39,027 nt of DNA from Bordetella parapertussis. GTDB lineage: Bacteria > Pseudomonadota > Gammaproteobacteria > Burkholderiales > Burkholderiaceae_A. Positions 7,745 to 16,744 of the stretch are shown here, piece by piece. The notes under the pieces were generated by a model that saw only the letters and a program-made list of their open reading frames with translations, searched no databases and was not told the DNA's origin. Position numbers and translations under genes: made by a program. Each line of letters begins with the position of its first letter. Position 1 is the first letter of the stretch. The DNA lies in contig CAMDMC010000015.1 in the NCBI GenBank assembly GCA_945901825.1, positions 1-39,027 on the forward strand. The letters run 5' to 3'.

Positions 7745-8866
7745 TTAGAGTTTGGGGCGATTGGGTACCTGAGGCTCGCGGGGTACGGCATAAGGCACGT
7801 TCTGAAGTTCAAGTAGCACTCTAGCCCCCGAGGATGCAACAACACCAACGACTGCAGCTTGATCGCGAAAGGGCTCGAGTTTTAGGCTCACCAGGTAGTG
7901 CGCCTTTTGAGATGCTTCAACCGGCGTCACGGTAACCACTTCACCGATAGGCTGCTCGCTTAGTGCCTCGGCCGAAGCAAGAAAGACATCCCCGCCCGGC
8001 AACAGGCCGGCGGGCCCTTCAAATAAAAACATCCGTTGATTAAGTTTGCCGAGGTAGTGACTGCGGGCAACGATCTCTTGGCCCGGGTAGCAGCCCTTGG
8101 AGAAACTGACACCGTTGAGAAGGTCAAGGTTAATGGTCTGGGGGACAAACCGTTCGCTGAGCTCCACCTCAAACCAGGGCAGTCCCTGCTGAATTTCAGC
8201 CTTGGCCCAGTCGCTTGGCGAAAGTAACTCATAGTCGTAACCAGCAGATGTAAGCGCGTCGAGTTGATCCTCGAGGTAAGGCGCCTGCAAAGCAGACGAT
8301 TCAGTCTGACCAGCATGACCGGCTTGGGCTGCTTGGATATCAGGAACCCGAGTCGGGGTTAAGTTTGCGGGTCTCTCAGCCATTGGCGGACTGGCGTCAG
8401 GTTTGATAAGCCAGTAGCGCCGTGCCGAGGCATCAGGGCCCTGCACCGGGGGCCATTCGGCAGGCAACAGAGTCATGCCGTTTAACGCAACCTGTGGGGT
8501 ATCCAGCGCCCGGGGCAGTGTTAGTCCATAGATCGCTGAATCTGCTTGGCGGATTTTTACTTTGGCTCGCAGCACAAACATGGAGAGCCTCTTGACGAGG
8601 CTAGGTGCAAGTGAGGCCGGCATGAGCAGTTGGAAGCGCTCCGGGTTCTCGCGCCAGATCCAGAAGACGGCGTAGAGCCGGCCCTTCGCATTGCAATAGC
8701 CTGAAAGCTGAGCCTGCGTTTTTTCTTCGGGCTTTTCAGTTGAGGACCAGCAGGCGAGGGCACTCACGTCGTTGCATAGCTGGGCCTGAAGAAACGAGAG
8801 GGCATCAGAGCCCTCAACAGTGACAAGACTGTAGTTGAGGCGTTGTTCTGGGACAAGGTTGCTCAT
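7745..8866 (-). CDS. ygfZ: Folate-binding protein YgfZ (GcvT-like)
   Basis: A 373-residue member of the GcvT-like folate-binding family, which helps assemble or repair certain iron-sulfur enzymes and affects MiaB-dependent tRNA modification. The diagnostic K-G-C-Y-x-G-Q-E motif is at 257-264 (KGCYPGQE), including the functional Cys259. The N-terminal segment VEGSDALSFLQAQLCNDV is typical. A stretch at about 155-200, rich in Ala, Pro, Gln and Thr, looks like a low-complexity linker insertion. The gene is divergent from mltG; a perfect inverted repeat lies between them. Confidence 0.93.
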   Translation of the reverse strand: MSNLVPEQRLNYSLVTVEGSDALSFLQAQLCNDVSALACWSSTEKPEEKTQAQLSGYCNAKGRLYAVFWIWRENPERFQLLMPASLAPSLVKRLSMFVLRAKVKIRQADSAIYGLTLPRALDTPQVALNGMTLLPAEWPPVQGPDASARRYWLIKPDASPPMAERPANLTPTRVPDIQAAQAGHAGQTESSALQAPYLEDQLDALTSAGYDYELLSPSDWAKAEIQQGLPWFEVELSERFVPQTINLDLLNGVSFSKGCYPGQEIVARSHYLGKLNQRMFLFEGPAGLLPGGDVFLASAEALSEQPIGEVVTVTPVEASQKAHYLVSLKLEPFRDQAAVVGVVASSGARVLLELQNVPYAVPREPQVPNRPKL

Positions 8867-8880
8867 AGGCTGGATAATAG

Positions 8881-8903
8881 ACCCTAGGTTGGTCGCCTAG
8901 GGT
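8881..8903. promoter_or_regulatory. Inverted repeat between ygfZ and mltG
   Basis: ACCCTAGG (8881-8888), a 7-base spacer, and CCTAGGGT (8896-8903) form a perfect 8-base inverted repeat in the 72-base divergent region. Neither strand has a T-run after it and no gene ends here, so an operator is more likely than a terminator. The word CGCCTAGGGT also occurs in the mdh promoter region. The operator role is inferred. Confidence 0.45.
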
Positions 8904-8938
8904 GAGCAAAACCTACTTATTCAGCGGAAATAGAGGCC

Positions 8939-10003
8939 TTGCGACGTTTTCTTCTTGCACTTGTTGTCTTACTTTTCTTTGGGCTTTTGACCATGGCGGC
9001 TGGGCTCGTCTGGCTGACGCAGCCGGTAGTCCCCGCGCTTGCGCCTTCGGTGGGTCCAGTTAGCAAGCAGCCTGCCTCCGTGGAGGTCGCTATTAAGCCA
9101 GGGGCATCGGCGCGTGCGATTGGCCTCGTCCTAAGGGACCATGGGGTTGAGGTCACGCCCGAGGGCTTTGCCCGCACCGCGAGGCTTTTAGGGCTGCACG
9201 ATCAACTTCAGGCCGGGGTCTACGGTTTTCCTCAGGGTTCGTCCATTTGGCAGGTGCTAACCATCCTGAGTCGCGGCCAGGAGCTTCAAGAGTCTGTCAC
9301 CTTGCTTGAAGGCTGGACGTTTTCCCAGATACTTACCGCGCTTCACGGCCATCCCCAGATAAAAAAGACGCTGACGGGCGATGCCCAAGCGGTTTCAAGG
9401 GCTTTAGCCGAAGAAATGAACCTGCCATTTCGCTCGGTTGAGGGCTGGATCTTTCCGGATACCTACCTCTTTCGTCGCGGCCAGACTGACCACGACCTTT
9501 TAACGCGGGCCATTCGCCTTCAGAAGGAAATGCTTGCGGAGGCCTGGGAGAAGCGATCTTCCCGCAGTGCGCTGACGTCCCCCGAACAGGCCCTTGTTCT
9601 TGCCTCCATTATTGAAAAAGAGACGCAGGCCTCAGAAGACCGTGCCCGTGTCTCTGCGGTCTTACAGAATCGACTTCGCATTGGCATGCGACTTCAGTCT
9701 GACCCAACAACCATTTATGGGCTTGGCTCGGCCTTTGATGGAAACCTGCGCCGCAAGGACTTAAGCCACCCTTCACCCTACAACACCTACCAGCACAAGG
9801 GCCTGCCGCCCGGGCCGATTGCAAGCCCGGGACGTCTGGCCCTGGTTGCTGCGCTCCAGCCCGCCGACACCTCGGCGCTTTACTTTGTGGCCAGAGGCAA
9901 TGGGCGTTCTTACTTCAGCCATGACCTTAAGCAGCACAACTGGGCGGTGAATTATTTTCAAAGGGGCATTGGACAGCCCCCGCCTGCGGAAAGAAGTCTG
10001 TGA
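8939..10003 (+). CDS. mltG: Endolytic murein transglycosylase MltG
   Basis: Cuts nascent peptidoglycan glycan strands in the periplasm and thereby sets strand length. It is anchored by an N-terminal membrane helix (about residues 3-26, FLLALVVLLFFGLLTMAAGLVW). A LysM-like segment follows, then the YceG catalytic domain with EGWIFPDTYLF, LASIIEKET (catalytic Glu226), NRLRIGMRLQSDPTTIYG and SPYNTY. The 354-residue length is normal. The start is TTG (8939); no in-frame ATG precedes the membrane helix. It is first in mltG-tmk-holB-tatD and overlaps tmk by 4 bases (GTGA). Confidence 0.96.
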   Translation: MRRFLLALVVLLFFGLLTMAAGLVWLTQPVVPALAPSVGPVSKQPASVEVAIKPGASARAIGLVLRDHGVEVTPEGFARTARLLGLHDQLQAGVYGFPQGSSIWQVLTILSRGQELQESVTLLEGWTFSQILTALHGHPQIKKTLTGDAQAVSRALAEEMNLPFRSVEGWIFPDTYLFRRGQTDHDLLTRAIRLQKEMLAEAWEKRSSRSALTSPEQALVLASIIEKETQASEDRARVSAVLQNRLRIGMRLQSDPTTIYGLGSAFDGNLRRKDLSHPSPYNTYQHKGLPPGPIASPGRLALVAALQPADTSALYFVARGNGRSYFSHDLKQHNWAVNYFQRGIGQPPPAERSL

Positions 10004-10728
10004 GTCTTTTTGGGTCCAGCCAATCGCCAAGCCCCGAGGGGTTGGCAGAATTTGGCGCTGCGGGCTCGCGGTTTCTGGTGCTTGAGGGTATTGACGGTGC
10101 AGGCAAGACCACCCACCTTCAGTTTCTTGCCTCGCAGTTACGCGGGGCCGGCCAGTCGGTTCTTATTACGCGCGAGCCTGGGGGAAGCCCCCTGGCCGAG
10201 TCGCTTCGCGAAATTGTTCTTCATTCCCCCATGGATGGCCTGACCGAGCTGCTCATTATTTTTGCAGCTCGTCGCGACCACCTGCGGCAGACCATCTGGC
10301 CGGCCCTAGACCGCGGCCAATGGGTCATCTCCGATCGTTTTACCGATTCCACGCGTGCCTATCAAGGCACCGCGCGCGGACTGCCCTCAAGCCTGATAGA
10401 GGCTATGGCGCAGGCCGTCGAGGCAGAGGGCAGGGGACCTGATCATGTTTTTTATTTTGACCTTCCTGCAGAGGTTGCAGCCAAGCGACGGCGGGACCGT
10501 TCGGCGGGCGCCTTGCTTGCCGAGGAGACCGACCGTTTTGACAGCGAGACCATCGCGTTTTTCGAGAGGGTGCGGCTTGGCTATCGACTTGCTGCTGAAA
10601 ATCGAGCTGACCGGCAGACCTGGATTGATGCCCAGCGCCCGGTTGAGGCTATTCAGCAAGACCTTGCCAGGCTGATGAAGCCCTGGCTAGCGGGTGGTTC
10701 TTCGGTTTCTGGGGCGGCATCACCATGA
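10000..10728 (+). CDS. tmk: Thymidylate kinase
   Basis: Phosphorylates dTMP to dTDP for DNA synthesis. The P-loop GIDGAGKT is at residues 30-37, ITREPGGSPLAESLREI is the DRX-like loop region, ISDRFTDSTRAYQG follows, and the LID region is around RRRDRSAGALLAEETDRFDS. At 242 residues it is longer than the usual 205-215 because of about 22 extra residues before the P-loop strand and a Gly/Ser/Ala-rich tail. The GTG start overlaps the mltG stop. An internal start would shorten the N-terminus, but none has a clearly better ribosome site. Confidence 0.97.
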   Translation: MSLFGSSQSPSPEGLAEFGAAGSRFLVLEGIDGAGKTTHLQFLASQLRGAGQSVLITREPGGSPLAESLREIVLHSPMDGLTELLIIFAARRDHLRQTIWPALDRGQWVISDRFTDSTRAYQGTARGLPSSLIEAMAQAVEAEGRGPDHVFYFDLPAEVAAKRRRDRSAGALLAEETDRFDSETIAFFERVRLGYRLAAENRADRQTWIDAQRPVEAIQQDLARLMKPWLAGGSSVSGAASP

Positions 10729-11813
10729 GCCAGGCCAGCCAGCCGAGCCCATCGGGTGTGGGGGCCTCTTGTCTTGTCTGGAAGCCCTGGTTTGACGACT
10801 GGTGGGTGCAGTCCAAACCGTTTTTACATGCAGAGGCCCAGGCCGGTCTGCTTGTTGGTCCCGCCCGAATGGATCTTGGGGCCTTCGCGCTTGCCTTAGC
10901 AGCTGCACGCCTTTGTCATCAACCCGCCTCCGATGGTCGCGCCTGCGGCCAGTGCCCAAGTTGCCGCTGGGTTGCTCAGGGCCAGCACCCTGACTGCCGC
11001 TGGATTCGATCGGCCATGGAGCAGGGCGCCGATGCCGAGGCCGCTGAGGACGAGTCGGACGATAGCAACGACGAGTCAGACACTGCTCCGGACTCTGGTG
11101 CAGAGGCGAGCGAGTCCGAGTCGTCTGGGAAAGAGAAAAAGCAGAGCGCACAGATTCTTATTGCTCAGGTGCGCCAGCTGCAAGACTTTGCGGGAGTGAG
11201 CTCGCATCGAGGAGGCTCACGTTGGGCGGTCATTGGGTCCATTCATCGGCTCAATGTCTTTTCCGCAAACGCCCTGCTTAAAGGTCTCGAGGAGCCTGAG
11301 CAAGGCATGCGGTATTTGCTTTATGCCGAGCGACTTCGTGGGGTTCCTGCAACGATTCTGTCGCGCTGCAGGCGCGTTGTACTGCAGACCGACGCTCAGA
11401 GTTTACAAAGCCAGGCGCTTGGCGCCAATGAGGCCAGTCAGTGGCTTTTGCCTTTTCTTACGGCACGCCCGGTCAGGGTCCAGCCCGCGGGCTGGGCGGC
11501 GCGGGTGGGAAAGACCACCTCCATTGCCGATGCGGTCGAGCTGCTTTTGCGCTGGCTCACTGACATGGAGCGGTGTCGCCAGGGTCTTGAACCTCGTCAT
11601 TTCCCGCTTGAAGCCGTTGCGCTAAGTGGCTGGGCACAGGCAGCCTCGCAGCAACGAGTAACCCTGCCTTATTCCGACCGCTATGCCAGACTGCTTGATA
11701 AGCTTGTGGTCTATGCTCGTGGCAGCTACCACCCTGTGAATGCCCAGCTATACCTTGAGTCGGTCTTTGAAGACCTTCGCCAGTTGATGTTTCCTGAGAG
11801 CCTGGGCCGATGA
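10725..11813 (+). CDS. holB: DNA polymerase III subunit delta-prime
   Basis: Clamp-loader subunit of the replicative polymerase. It has a Cys cluster for zinc (Cys64, Cys74, Cys77, Cys80) in the ACGQCPSC region, FSANALLKGLEEPE, and the SRC motif (213-215, ILSRCRRV) that supplies the arginine finger. There is no Walker A, as expected for delta-prime. Residues about 101-138 form an acidic, low-complexity insertion rich in Glu, Asp, Ser and Ala between the zinc region and the helix that leads into the AAA+ core. The length is 362 residues, against 334 in E. coli. The ATG overlaps the tmk stop by 4 bases. Confidence 0.93.
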   Translation: MSQASQPSPSGVGASCLVWKPWFDDWWVQSKPFLHAEAQAGLLVGPARMDLGAFALALAAARLCHQPASDGRACGQCPSCRWVAQGQHPDCRWIRSAMEQGADAEAAEDESDDSNDESDTAPDSGAEASESESSGKEKKQSAQILIAQVRQLQDFAGVSSHRGGSRWAVIGSIHRLNVFSANALLKGLEEPEQGMRYLLYAERLRGVPATILSRCRRVVLQTDAQSLQSQALGANEASQWLLPFLTARPVRVQPAGWAARVGKTTSIADAVELLLRWLTDMERCRQGLEPRHFPLEAVALSGWAQAASQQRVTLPYSDRYARLLDKLVVYARGSYHPVNAQLYLESVFEDLRQLMFPESLGR

Positions 11814-11831
11814 CTAACGGAGTTCGTCCTG

Positions 11832-12611
11832 ATGCTGACTGAGTTTGCCGATTCGCACTGCCATTTGAACTACGAGGGCCTGTCGCTGCGAACCGATACG
11901 GTGTTGCAGGCCATGGCTGCGGCCGGGGTAACGCGGGCCTTAAACATCTGCACAACCCTTGAAGAGGCAGACAAGGTGCTTGAGCAGACGCTTGGGCGCC
12001 CCCGGCTTTGGTGTTCGTTGGGGGTTCACCCCGATTACGACGAGGTAGCTAGTGAGCCCACTGTGGAAGAGCTTGTGCGGCGTGCTGACCATGAAAAGGT
12101 TGTGGCCATTGGCGAGACGGGCCTCGATTATTACCGCCTTAAGGGCGATCTTAACTGGCAGCGCGAACGCTTTCGGGTTCATATTCGCGCTGCTCGCACA
12201 GTGAACAAGCCTTTGATCATTCACACGCGCGAGGCTGCCAACGACACTCTAAGCATCCTTCGAGATGAGAAAGCACATGAAGTGGCAGGTGTAATGCATT
12301 GTTTTACTGAGTCTATTGAGGTTGCTTGGGCTGCCATCGATATGGGTTTTTTCATTTCCTTATCGGGTATCGTGACTTTTAAGAATGCCCAGCAGGTGCA
12401 CGAAGTTGCGCGCGAGATTCCGCTCGAGCATCTACTTATTGAGACCGATGCGCCGTTTCTTGCGCCCGTGCCATTTCGAGGCAAGACCAATGAGCCCGCC
12501 TATGTGGTGCATGTGGCGCAACGCATTGCAGAACTTAAAGGTATTTCGGTGGATCAGGTGGCCGAGGCCACAACCCAGAACTTCTGCCGTTTTATTGGCC
12601 AAGCCGCCTAG
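11832..12611 (+). CDS. tatD: TatD family metal-dependent hydrolase
   Basis: A 259-residue TIM-barrel hydrolase of the TatD/YcfH group, whose studied members are 3'-5' DNA exonucleases or D-aminoacyl-tRNA-type deacylases. Metal ligands are visible: His9 and His11 (DSHCHL), Glu95 (IGETGLDYYR), His131 (IIHTRE), His156 (HCFTE) and Asp206 (ETDAPFLAP). It follows holB by 18 bases, the same tmk-holB-ycfH neighbourhood as in enterics, which favours the YcfH type. The exact substrate is not known. Confidence 0.93.
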   Translation: MLTEFADSHCHLNYEGLSLRTDTVLQAMAAAGVTRALNICTTLEEADKVLEQTLGRPRLWCSLGVHPDYDEVASEPTVEELVRRADHEKVVAIGETGLDYYRLKGDLNWQRERFRVHIRAARTVNKPLIIHTREAANDTLSILRDEKAHEVAGVMHCFTESIEVAWAAIDMGFFISLSGIVTFKNAQQVHEVAREIPLEHLLIETDAPFLAPVPFRGKTNEPAYVVHVAQRIAELKGISVDQVAEATTQNFCRFIGQAA

Positions 12612-12654
12612 CCACGTCTGGTCGAATTAACGGTCCTGCTATCTCCGTTATGCT

Positions 12655-12670
12655 CATAATGTATATTATG
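12655..12670. other. AT-rich inverted repeat after tatD
   Basis: CATAAT, a 4-base spacer, and ATTATG form a 6-base inverted repeat in an AT-rich patch of the 152-base gap between the convergent tatD and thiolase genes. The rest of this gap holds only the terminator at 12691-12713. The stem is too weak, and lacks a T-run, to be called a terminator with confidence. Confidence 0.3.
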
Positions 12671-12682
12671 TTAACTAATGGA

Positions 12683-12713
12683 AATAAAAGAAAGGGGTCC
12701 CAGCGACCCCTTT
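12683..12713 (-). terminator. Rho-independent terminator of the pha operon
   Basis: AAAGGGGTC (12691-12699) pairs with GACCCCTTT (12705-12713) across a 5-base loop. Read on the minus strand, the 9-base stem is followed by CTTTTATTTC, a T-rich tail. It lies about 50 bases past the thiolase stop codon and fits the end of the phaC-phaB-phaR-rimO-thiolase transcript. On the plus strand no T-run follows, so it would serve tatD poorly. Confidence 0.85.
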
Positions 12714-12763
12714 CCCCGAAGCACACCTCTCGCCGATGCGGTTCGCAGGCCGAACCTAAAAAA

Positions 12764-13939
12764 CTAGAGCCTCTCGAACACCACCGCAATGCCCTGGCCA
12801 CCTCCAATGCACATAGTGGCAAGGCCATACCGGCCGCCACTGCGATGCAGCTCGTGAATGCACTTGGTTGCAATGACAGCGCCCGTTGCGCCAACAGGAT
12901 GACCTAGCGCAATAGCCCCGCCGTTGATATTGACCTTGGCGGGATCAAACCCAAGCACCTTGGTCACGGTTAACGCCTGGGCCGCAAAGGCCTCGTTGGA
13001 TTCAATGACGTCGATCTGATCAAGCCTAAGACCCGCGCGCTGCAGCGCGATTTTGGTGGATGGAATAGGCCCCTCGCCCATGATGTCGTTTGGAACACCC
13101 GCCACGGCATAGCTGACCACCCGTGCGAGAGGCTTTGCGCCGCTCTTAGCTGCGGCCGCCGCCTCGCCAAGCACGAGGAAGGCCCCGGCATCGTTAATGC
13201 CAGAGGCATTGCCTGCGGTCACGGAGCCATCCTTTTTGAAGGCGGGTTTCATTGCAGCCAGTTTCTCAAGGCTGGTTGCGCGAGGATGCTCATCAGTATC
13301 AAAAACAATATCGCCCTTCTTTGAGCTAATGGTGATGGGAACGATCTGGTCTTTAAAGCGCCCCTCGGCAATGGCCTTGGCCGCACGGTTCTGGGATTCA
13401 AGTGCGAAGGCGTCTTGTTGATCGCGCGAAAGGCTGTGTTTTGTTGCAAGGTTCTCGGCGGTAATGCCCATGTGGCCTACGCCAAAGGGGTCGGTCAACA
13501 CAGCCACCATCATGTCAACAACCTTGGTGTCTCCCATGCGTGCCCCGGTTCGCATGGCCGGGCTCAGGTAACCGCCACGGCTCATCACCTCAACACCGCC
13601 ACCAACACCAAAGTCGGAGTCCCCAAGCAGGATGTTTTGCGTAGTGGAGACAATCGCTTGAAGGGCTGAACCACAGAGCCGGTTGATGGTCAGTGCAACA
13701 GAGGTCATCGGGAGCCCCGCCTGGATGCTTGCAACACGCGCGACATAGGCCGATCGGGATTCTGTTGGAATGCAGTTGCCAACGACGGCGTACTGGATAA
13801 GATCGGCGTGCACCGCCGACCGGGCAATGGCCTCTTTCATCACCATACCGCCAAGTTCGCTCGGCTCAAGGCTTGACAGGCTTCCTCCAAATCCGCCTAT
13901 GGCGGAACGTACAGCACTTAGTACGACCACTTCCCTCAT
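12764..13939 (-). CDS. bktB: Acetyl-CoA acetyltransferase / beta-ketothiolase (BktB-like)
   Basis: Condenses two acyl-CoA units to 3-ketoacyl-CoA, the first step of polyhydroxyalkanoate synthesis. In its 391 residues the acyl-accepting Cys89 lies in LTINRLCGSALQAIVS, ESNEAFAAQAL follows, and the C-terminal GHPVGATGA and MCIGGGQG provide the catalytic His and Cys. Features such as NRLCGSALQAIVS with ILLGDSD, and MCIGGGQGIAVVFERL at the end, resemble Cupriavidus BktB more than PhaA (which has NKVCGSGLKAV and SLCIGGGMG). BktB also accepts longer partners such as propionyl-CoA. It is last in the pha operon, 15 bases after rimO. Confidence 0.85.
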   Translation of the reverse strand: MREVVVLSAVRSAIGGFGGSLSSLEPSELGGMVMKEAIARSAVHADLIQYAVVGNCIPTESRSAYVARVASIQAGLPMTSVALTINRLCGSALQAIVSTTQNILLGDSDFGVGGGVEVMSRGGYLSPAMRTGARMGDTKVVDMMVAVLTDPFGVGHMGITAENLATKHSLSRDQQDAFALESQNRAAKAIAEGRFKDQIVPITISSKKGDIVFDTDEHPRATSLEKLAAMKPAFKKDGSVTAGNASGINDAGAFLVLGEAAAAAKSGAKPLARVVSYAVAGVPNDIMGEGPIPSTKIALQRAGLRLDQIDVIESNEAFAAQALTVTKVLGFDPAKVNINGGAIALGHPVGATGAVIATKCIHELHRSGGRYGLATMCIGGGQGIAVVFERL

Positions 13940-13954
13940 ATTGCTCTCCTTCGC

Positions 13955-15334
13955 TTAGGTTTCAATTCGTTGGACTTTTTTCTGAGTAGACGCGGGCTCG
14001 GACGCAACCCAGATGGCCTCAAGGTCGTAGGCATCGCTCTCGACAATATCAACATCCGCCCATTCGCCAAGCCTTACAGGCATGGCATGCCGTGAACTCG
14101 GGTTGGGCCAGATGCGGACGATGCCATCGATGTCAGGTGCATCCCCTGGGCCGCGGGCAATGAGGCAGCCCTCCTCTTCATCCATCGCGTCAATCAGCAC
14201 CCGAACCCGTCGGCCCACCCAGCGTTGGAGTCGCGCCTCGGAGATGGGAGCCTGGTGGGCCATGACCCGGTCCTGACGCTCTCGCCGGAGTTCCTCGGGA
14301 ACCGGATTGGCCAACTGATTGGCGGTTGCCCCCTCCACAGGACTGTAGGCAAAACATCCCAGTCGGTCGATTTTTGCCTCACTGAGAAAATCCAGCAACA
14401 CCTGAAACTCCTCTTCCGTTTCCCCAGGAAAGCCTGCGATAAACGTACTTCGGAGGGTTAGGTCGGGGCAGATCTTGCGCCAGTTTTGAATTCGCGCAAG
14501 CACCTTCTCCGCGGCCGCTGGCCTTTTCATGCGCTTTAGAACCTCGGGATGGCCATGTTGAAAGGGGATGTCCAGATAGGCAAGCAGTTTGCCCTCGGCC
14601 ATGAGGCCCAGGACGTCGTCAACATGAGGATAGGGATAGACGTAATGCAGCCTTACCCAGACACCGAGCTCGCTTAGCTCTTTTGCGAGCTCATAAAAAT
14701 GGGTCTTCACCGGGCGGCCATTGACAAAGTCGGTTCGGTGCCGAAGGTCGACACCGTAGGCGCTGGTGTCCTGGGAGACAACCAGTAGTTCCTTGACCCC
14801 TGCTCTTACTAAAGCCTCGGCCTCACGCATCACCTCGCCGATAGGCCGTGAGACAAGATCGCCACGCATGCTTGGAATAATGCAGAAACTGCAACGGTGG
14901 TTGCAGCCTTCGGAGATCTTGAGGTACGCGTAGTGGCTTGGCGTAAGGCGTACGCCCTGCTCAGGCACCAGGTCTGTGAATGGGTCGTGCGGCTTGGGAA
15001 GATGGGTATGAATGGCCTGCATAACCTCTGCAGTGGCATGCGGTCCCGTAACGGCAAGAACCTTAGGATGCGTTTTTTGAACAAGGTCCCTCTTGCCAAG
15101 ACAGCCCGTAACAATGACCTTGCCGTTTTCTTCAAGTGCCTCGCCAATGGCATCGAGACTTTCTTGCACCGCCTCGTCAATAAAGCCACAGGTGTTCACA
15201 ACCACAAGGTCAGCACCCGCATAGTCTGCGGAAATGGCGTAGCCCTCGACTCTAAGCTGCGTGAGAATGCGCTCAGAGTCCACAAGCGCCTTGGGGCAGC
15301 CAAGCGAGACGAAGCCAACCGTAGGACTGGTCAC
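13955..15334 (-). CDS. rimO: Ribosomal protein S12 methylthiotransferase
   Basis: A radical-SAM enzyme that adds a methylthio group to the conserved aspartate of ribosomal protein S12. Three Cys of the N-terminal cluster are visible ([33 protein letters not shown]). The radical-SAM triad is in [18 protein letters not shown]-terminal TRAM-like RNA-binding region follows ([19 protein letters not shown] onward). The length is 459 residues, close to E. coli RimO (441). It sits between phaR and the thiolase with 15-base gaps on both sides, so it is almost certainly carried on the pha transcript although it has no known role in polyester synthesis. Confidence 0.97.
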   Translation of the reverse strand: MTSPTVGFVSLGCPKALVDSERILTQLRVEGYAISADYAGADLVVVNTCGFIDEAVQESLDAIGEALEENGKVIVTGCLGKRDLVQKTHPKVLAVTGPHATAEVMQAIHTHLPKPHDPFTDLVPEQGVRLTPSHYAYLKISEGCNHRCSFCIIPSMRGDLVSRPIGEVMREAEALVRAGVKELLVVSQDTSAYGVDLRHRTDFVNGRPVKTHFYELAKELSELGVWVRLHYVYPYPHVDDVLGLMAEGKLLAYLDIPFQHGHPEVLKRMKRPAAAEKVLARIQNWRKICPDLTLRSTFIAGFPGETEEEFQVLLDFLSEAKIDRLGCFAYSPVEGATANQLANPVPEELRRERQDRVMAHQAPISEARLQRWVGRRVRVLIDAMDEEEGCLIARGPGDAPDIDGIVRIWPNPSSRHAMPVRLGEWADVDIVESDAYDLEAIWVASEPASTQKKVQRIET

Positions 15335-15349
15335 GCGACGCGCACTGCC

Positions 15350-15928
15350 TTAGTCGTTCTTAGACTTTGAGGCCGGACGCTCATCGCCCTTGGGAAACCC
15401 AAAGGACGACATCACATTGCGCGTATTGGCCTGCATTTGTTCTTCCATCTGCAGAAAAACTTTTTGGCTCTGGTCGAGGTAACTGGACATGAGGTTTTGC
15501 ATCATGGGGGCCTGACCTGCCATGAACTGCGTCCAGGCCTCTTGGTTAACAAGCCCCTTGTTGCTCGACATTAACGCCTCAGATTGTTTCTGAAGTTTCA
15601 TCTGCATGTCCATGAATCCTTGAATATTTTTTTCAAGGTAGGTGCCCATTAAGCCCTGCATGGCATTGCCATAAAAGCGAATGATCTGAGCCAGTACATT
15701 GACCGAAAAGATGGGCATACCTGCTGACTCTTCTTCAAGGATGATCTGCATCAGAATGCTTCGTGTCAGGTCCTCAGAAGACTTCGCGTCCACGACCTGG
15801 AATTCTTCTTGGGCTAAGACCAGCTCTTTGACGTCCGATAGGGTGATGTAACTGCTGGTACGGGTGTCATAAAGCCGCCGATTGGGGTACTTCTTTATAA
15901 GGCGACCATCTTTTTTGGAAGAGACCAT
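15350..15928 (-). CDS. phaR: Polyhydroxyalkanoate synthesis regulator PhaR
   Basis: A 192-residue regulator that represses phasin and pha genes until polyester granules titrate it away. The N-terminal DNA-binding domain (about 8-70) has RLIKKYPNRRLYDTRTSSYI followed by TLSDVKELV and QVVDAKSSEDLTRSILMQII, the family signature. The C-terminal part is Met- and Gln-rich and helical, suited to granule binding. It is the third gene of the operon, 11 bases after phaB. No phasin gene is nearby. Confidence 0.96.
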   Translation of the reverse strand: MVSSKKDGRLIKKYPNRRLYDTRTSSYITLSDVKELVLAQEEFQVVDAKSSEDLTRSILMQIILEEESAGMPIFSVNVLAQIIRFYGNAMQGLMGTYLEKNIQGFMDMQMKLQKQSEALMSSNKGLVNQEAWTQFMAGQAPMMQNLMSSYLDQSQKVFLQMEEQMQANTRNVMSSFGFPKGDERPASKSKND

Positions 15929-15939
15929 TTTGTACCTAC

Positions 15940-16677
15940 CTAACTCATGTGCAGGCCACCGTTGAGCGAGAAGTCTGCTCCGGTGGCAAAGCCGCTGTCG
16001 TTTGAGGCAATCCAGGTCACCATGGAGCCGATCTCTTCCGGCTCGCCTAGGCGTTTAACTGGGATGGTCGCCACAATTTTTTCAAGTACCTCCGGTTTAA
16101 TGGCCCGAACCATATCGGTACCAATGTAGCCCGGCGAAATGGTGTTCACGGTAACTCCCTTGGATGCAAGCTCTTGGGCAAGGGCCATGGTGAAGCCATG
16201 GATACCAGCCTTTGCCGTGGAGTAATTGGTCTGGCCAAACTGGCCCTTTTGGCCGTTTACCGACGAAATATTAATAATGCGGCCCCAGCCCTTGGCTACC
16301 ATGCCCTCAACAACCTGCTTGGTGACATTAAAAAGGCTGTTCAGGTTGGTGTCGATCACAGCACCCCACTGCTCAGGCGTCATTTTTAAAAAAATGCCGT
16401 CCTTGGTAATACCTGCATTGTTGACAAGCACGTCGGGGTTGCCGTGCTCAGCCTTAACTTTCTCGAAGGCTTGGCACGTGGACTCCCAGCTTCCGACATT
16501 GCCCACTGAGGCATAAAAGGTGTAGCCATCCGCGGCCTGCTCGGCAATCCACTTCTGATGATCTCGGCTTGGGCCACAGCCCGCAATAACCGTAAAGCCC
16601 GCATCATGCAGCTTTCGACAGATCGAGGTACCGATACCCCCCATCCCTCCGGTCACGTATGCAACGCGTTTCTCCAT
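15940..16677 (-). CDS. phaB: Acetoacetyl-CoA reductase
   Basis: NADPH-dependent reductase that makes (R)-3-hydroxybutyryl-CoA, the monomer for PhaC. It is an SDR fold with the cofactor loop VTGGMGGIG, NNAG, and the catalytic Ser-Tyr-Lys set in INISSVNGQKGQFGQTNYST followed by AKAG. It ends in FSLNGGLHM, as PhaB does. I place the start at ATG 16677, where GGAGGAGG lies 4 bases upstream. This gives 245 residues beginning MEKRVAYVTGGMGG, matching the known 246-residue length; an upstream ATG at 16698 would add seven residues without support. Confidence 0.97.
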   Translation of the reverse strand: MEKRVAYVTGGMGGIGTSICRKLHDAGFTVIAGCGPSRDHQKWIAEQAADGYTFYASVGNVGSWESTCQAFEKVKAEHGNPDVLVNNAGITKDGIFLKMTPEQWGAVIDTNLNSLFNVTKQVVEGMVAKGWGRIINISSVNGQKGQFGQTNYSTAKAGIHGFTMALAQELASKGVTVNTISPGYIGTDMVRAIKPEVLEKIVATIPVKRLGEPEEIGSMVTWIASNDSGFATGADFSLNGGLHMS

Positions 16678-16744
16678 CACGCCTCCTCCAGTAGTCATGT
16701 TCTATGAAATTCTTTCTATGTTGTGTCCTCTTGCCAGGCTAGCC

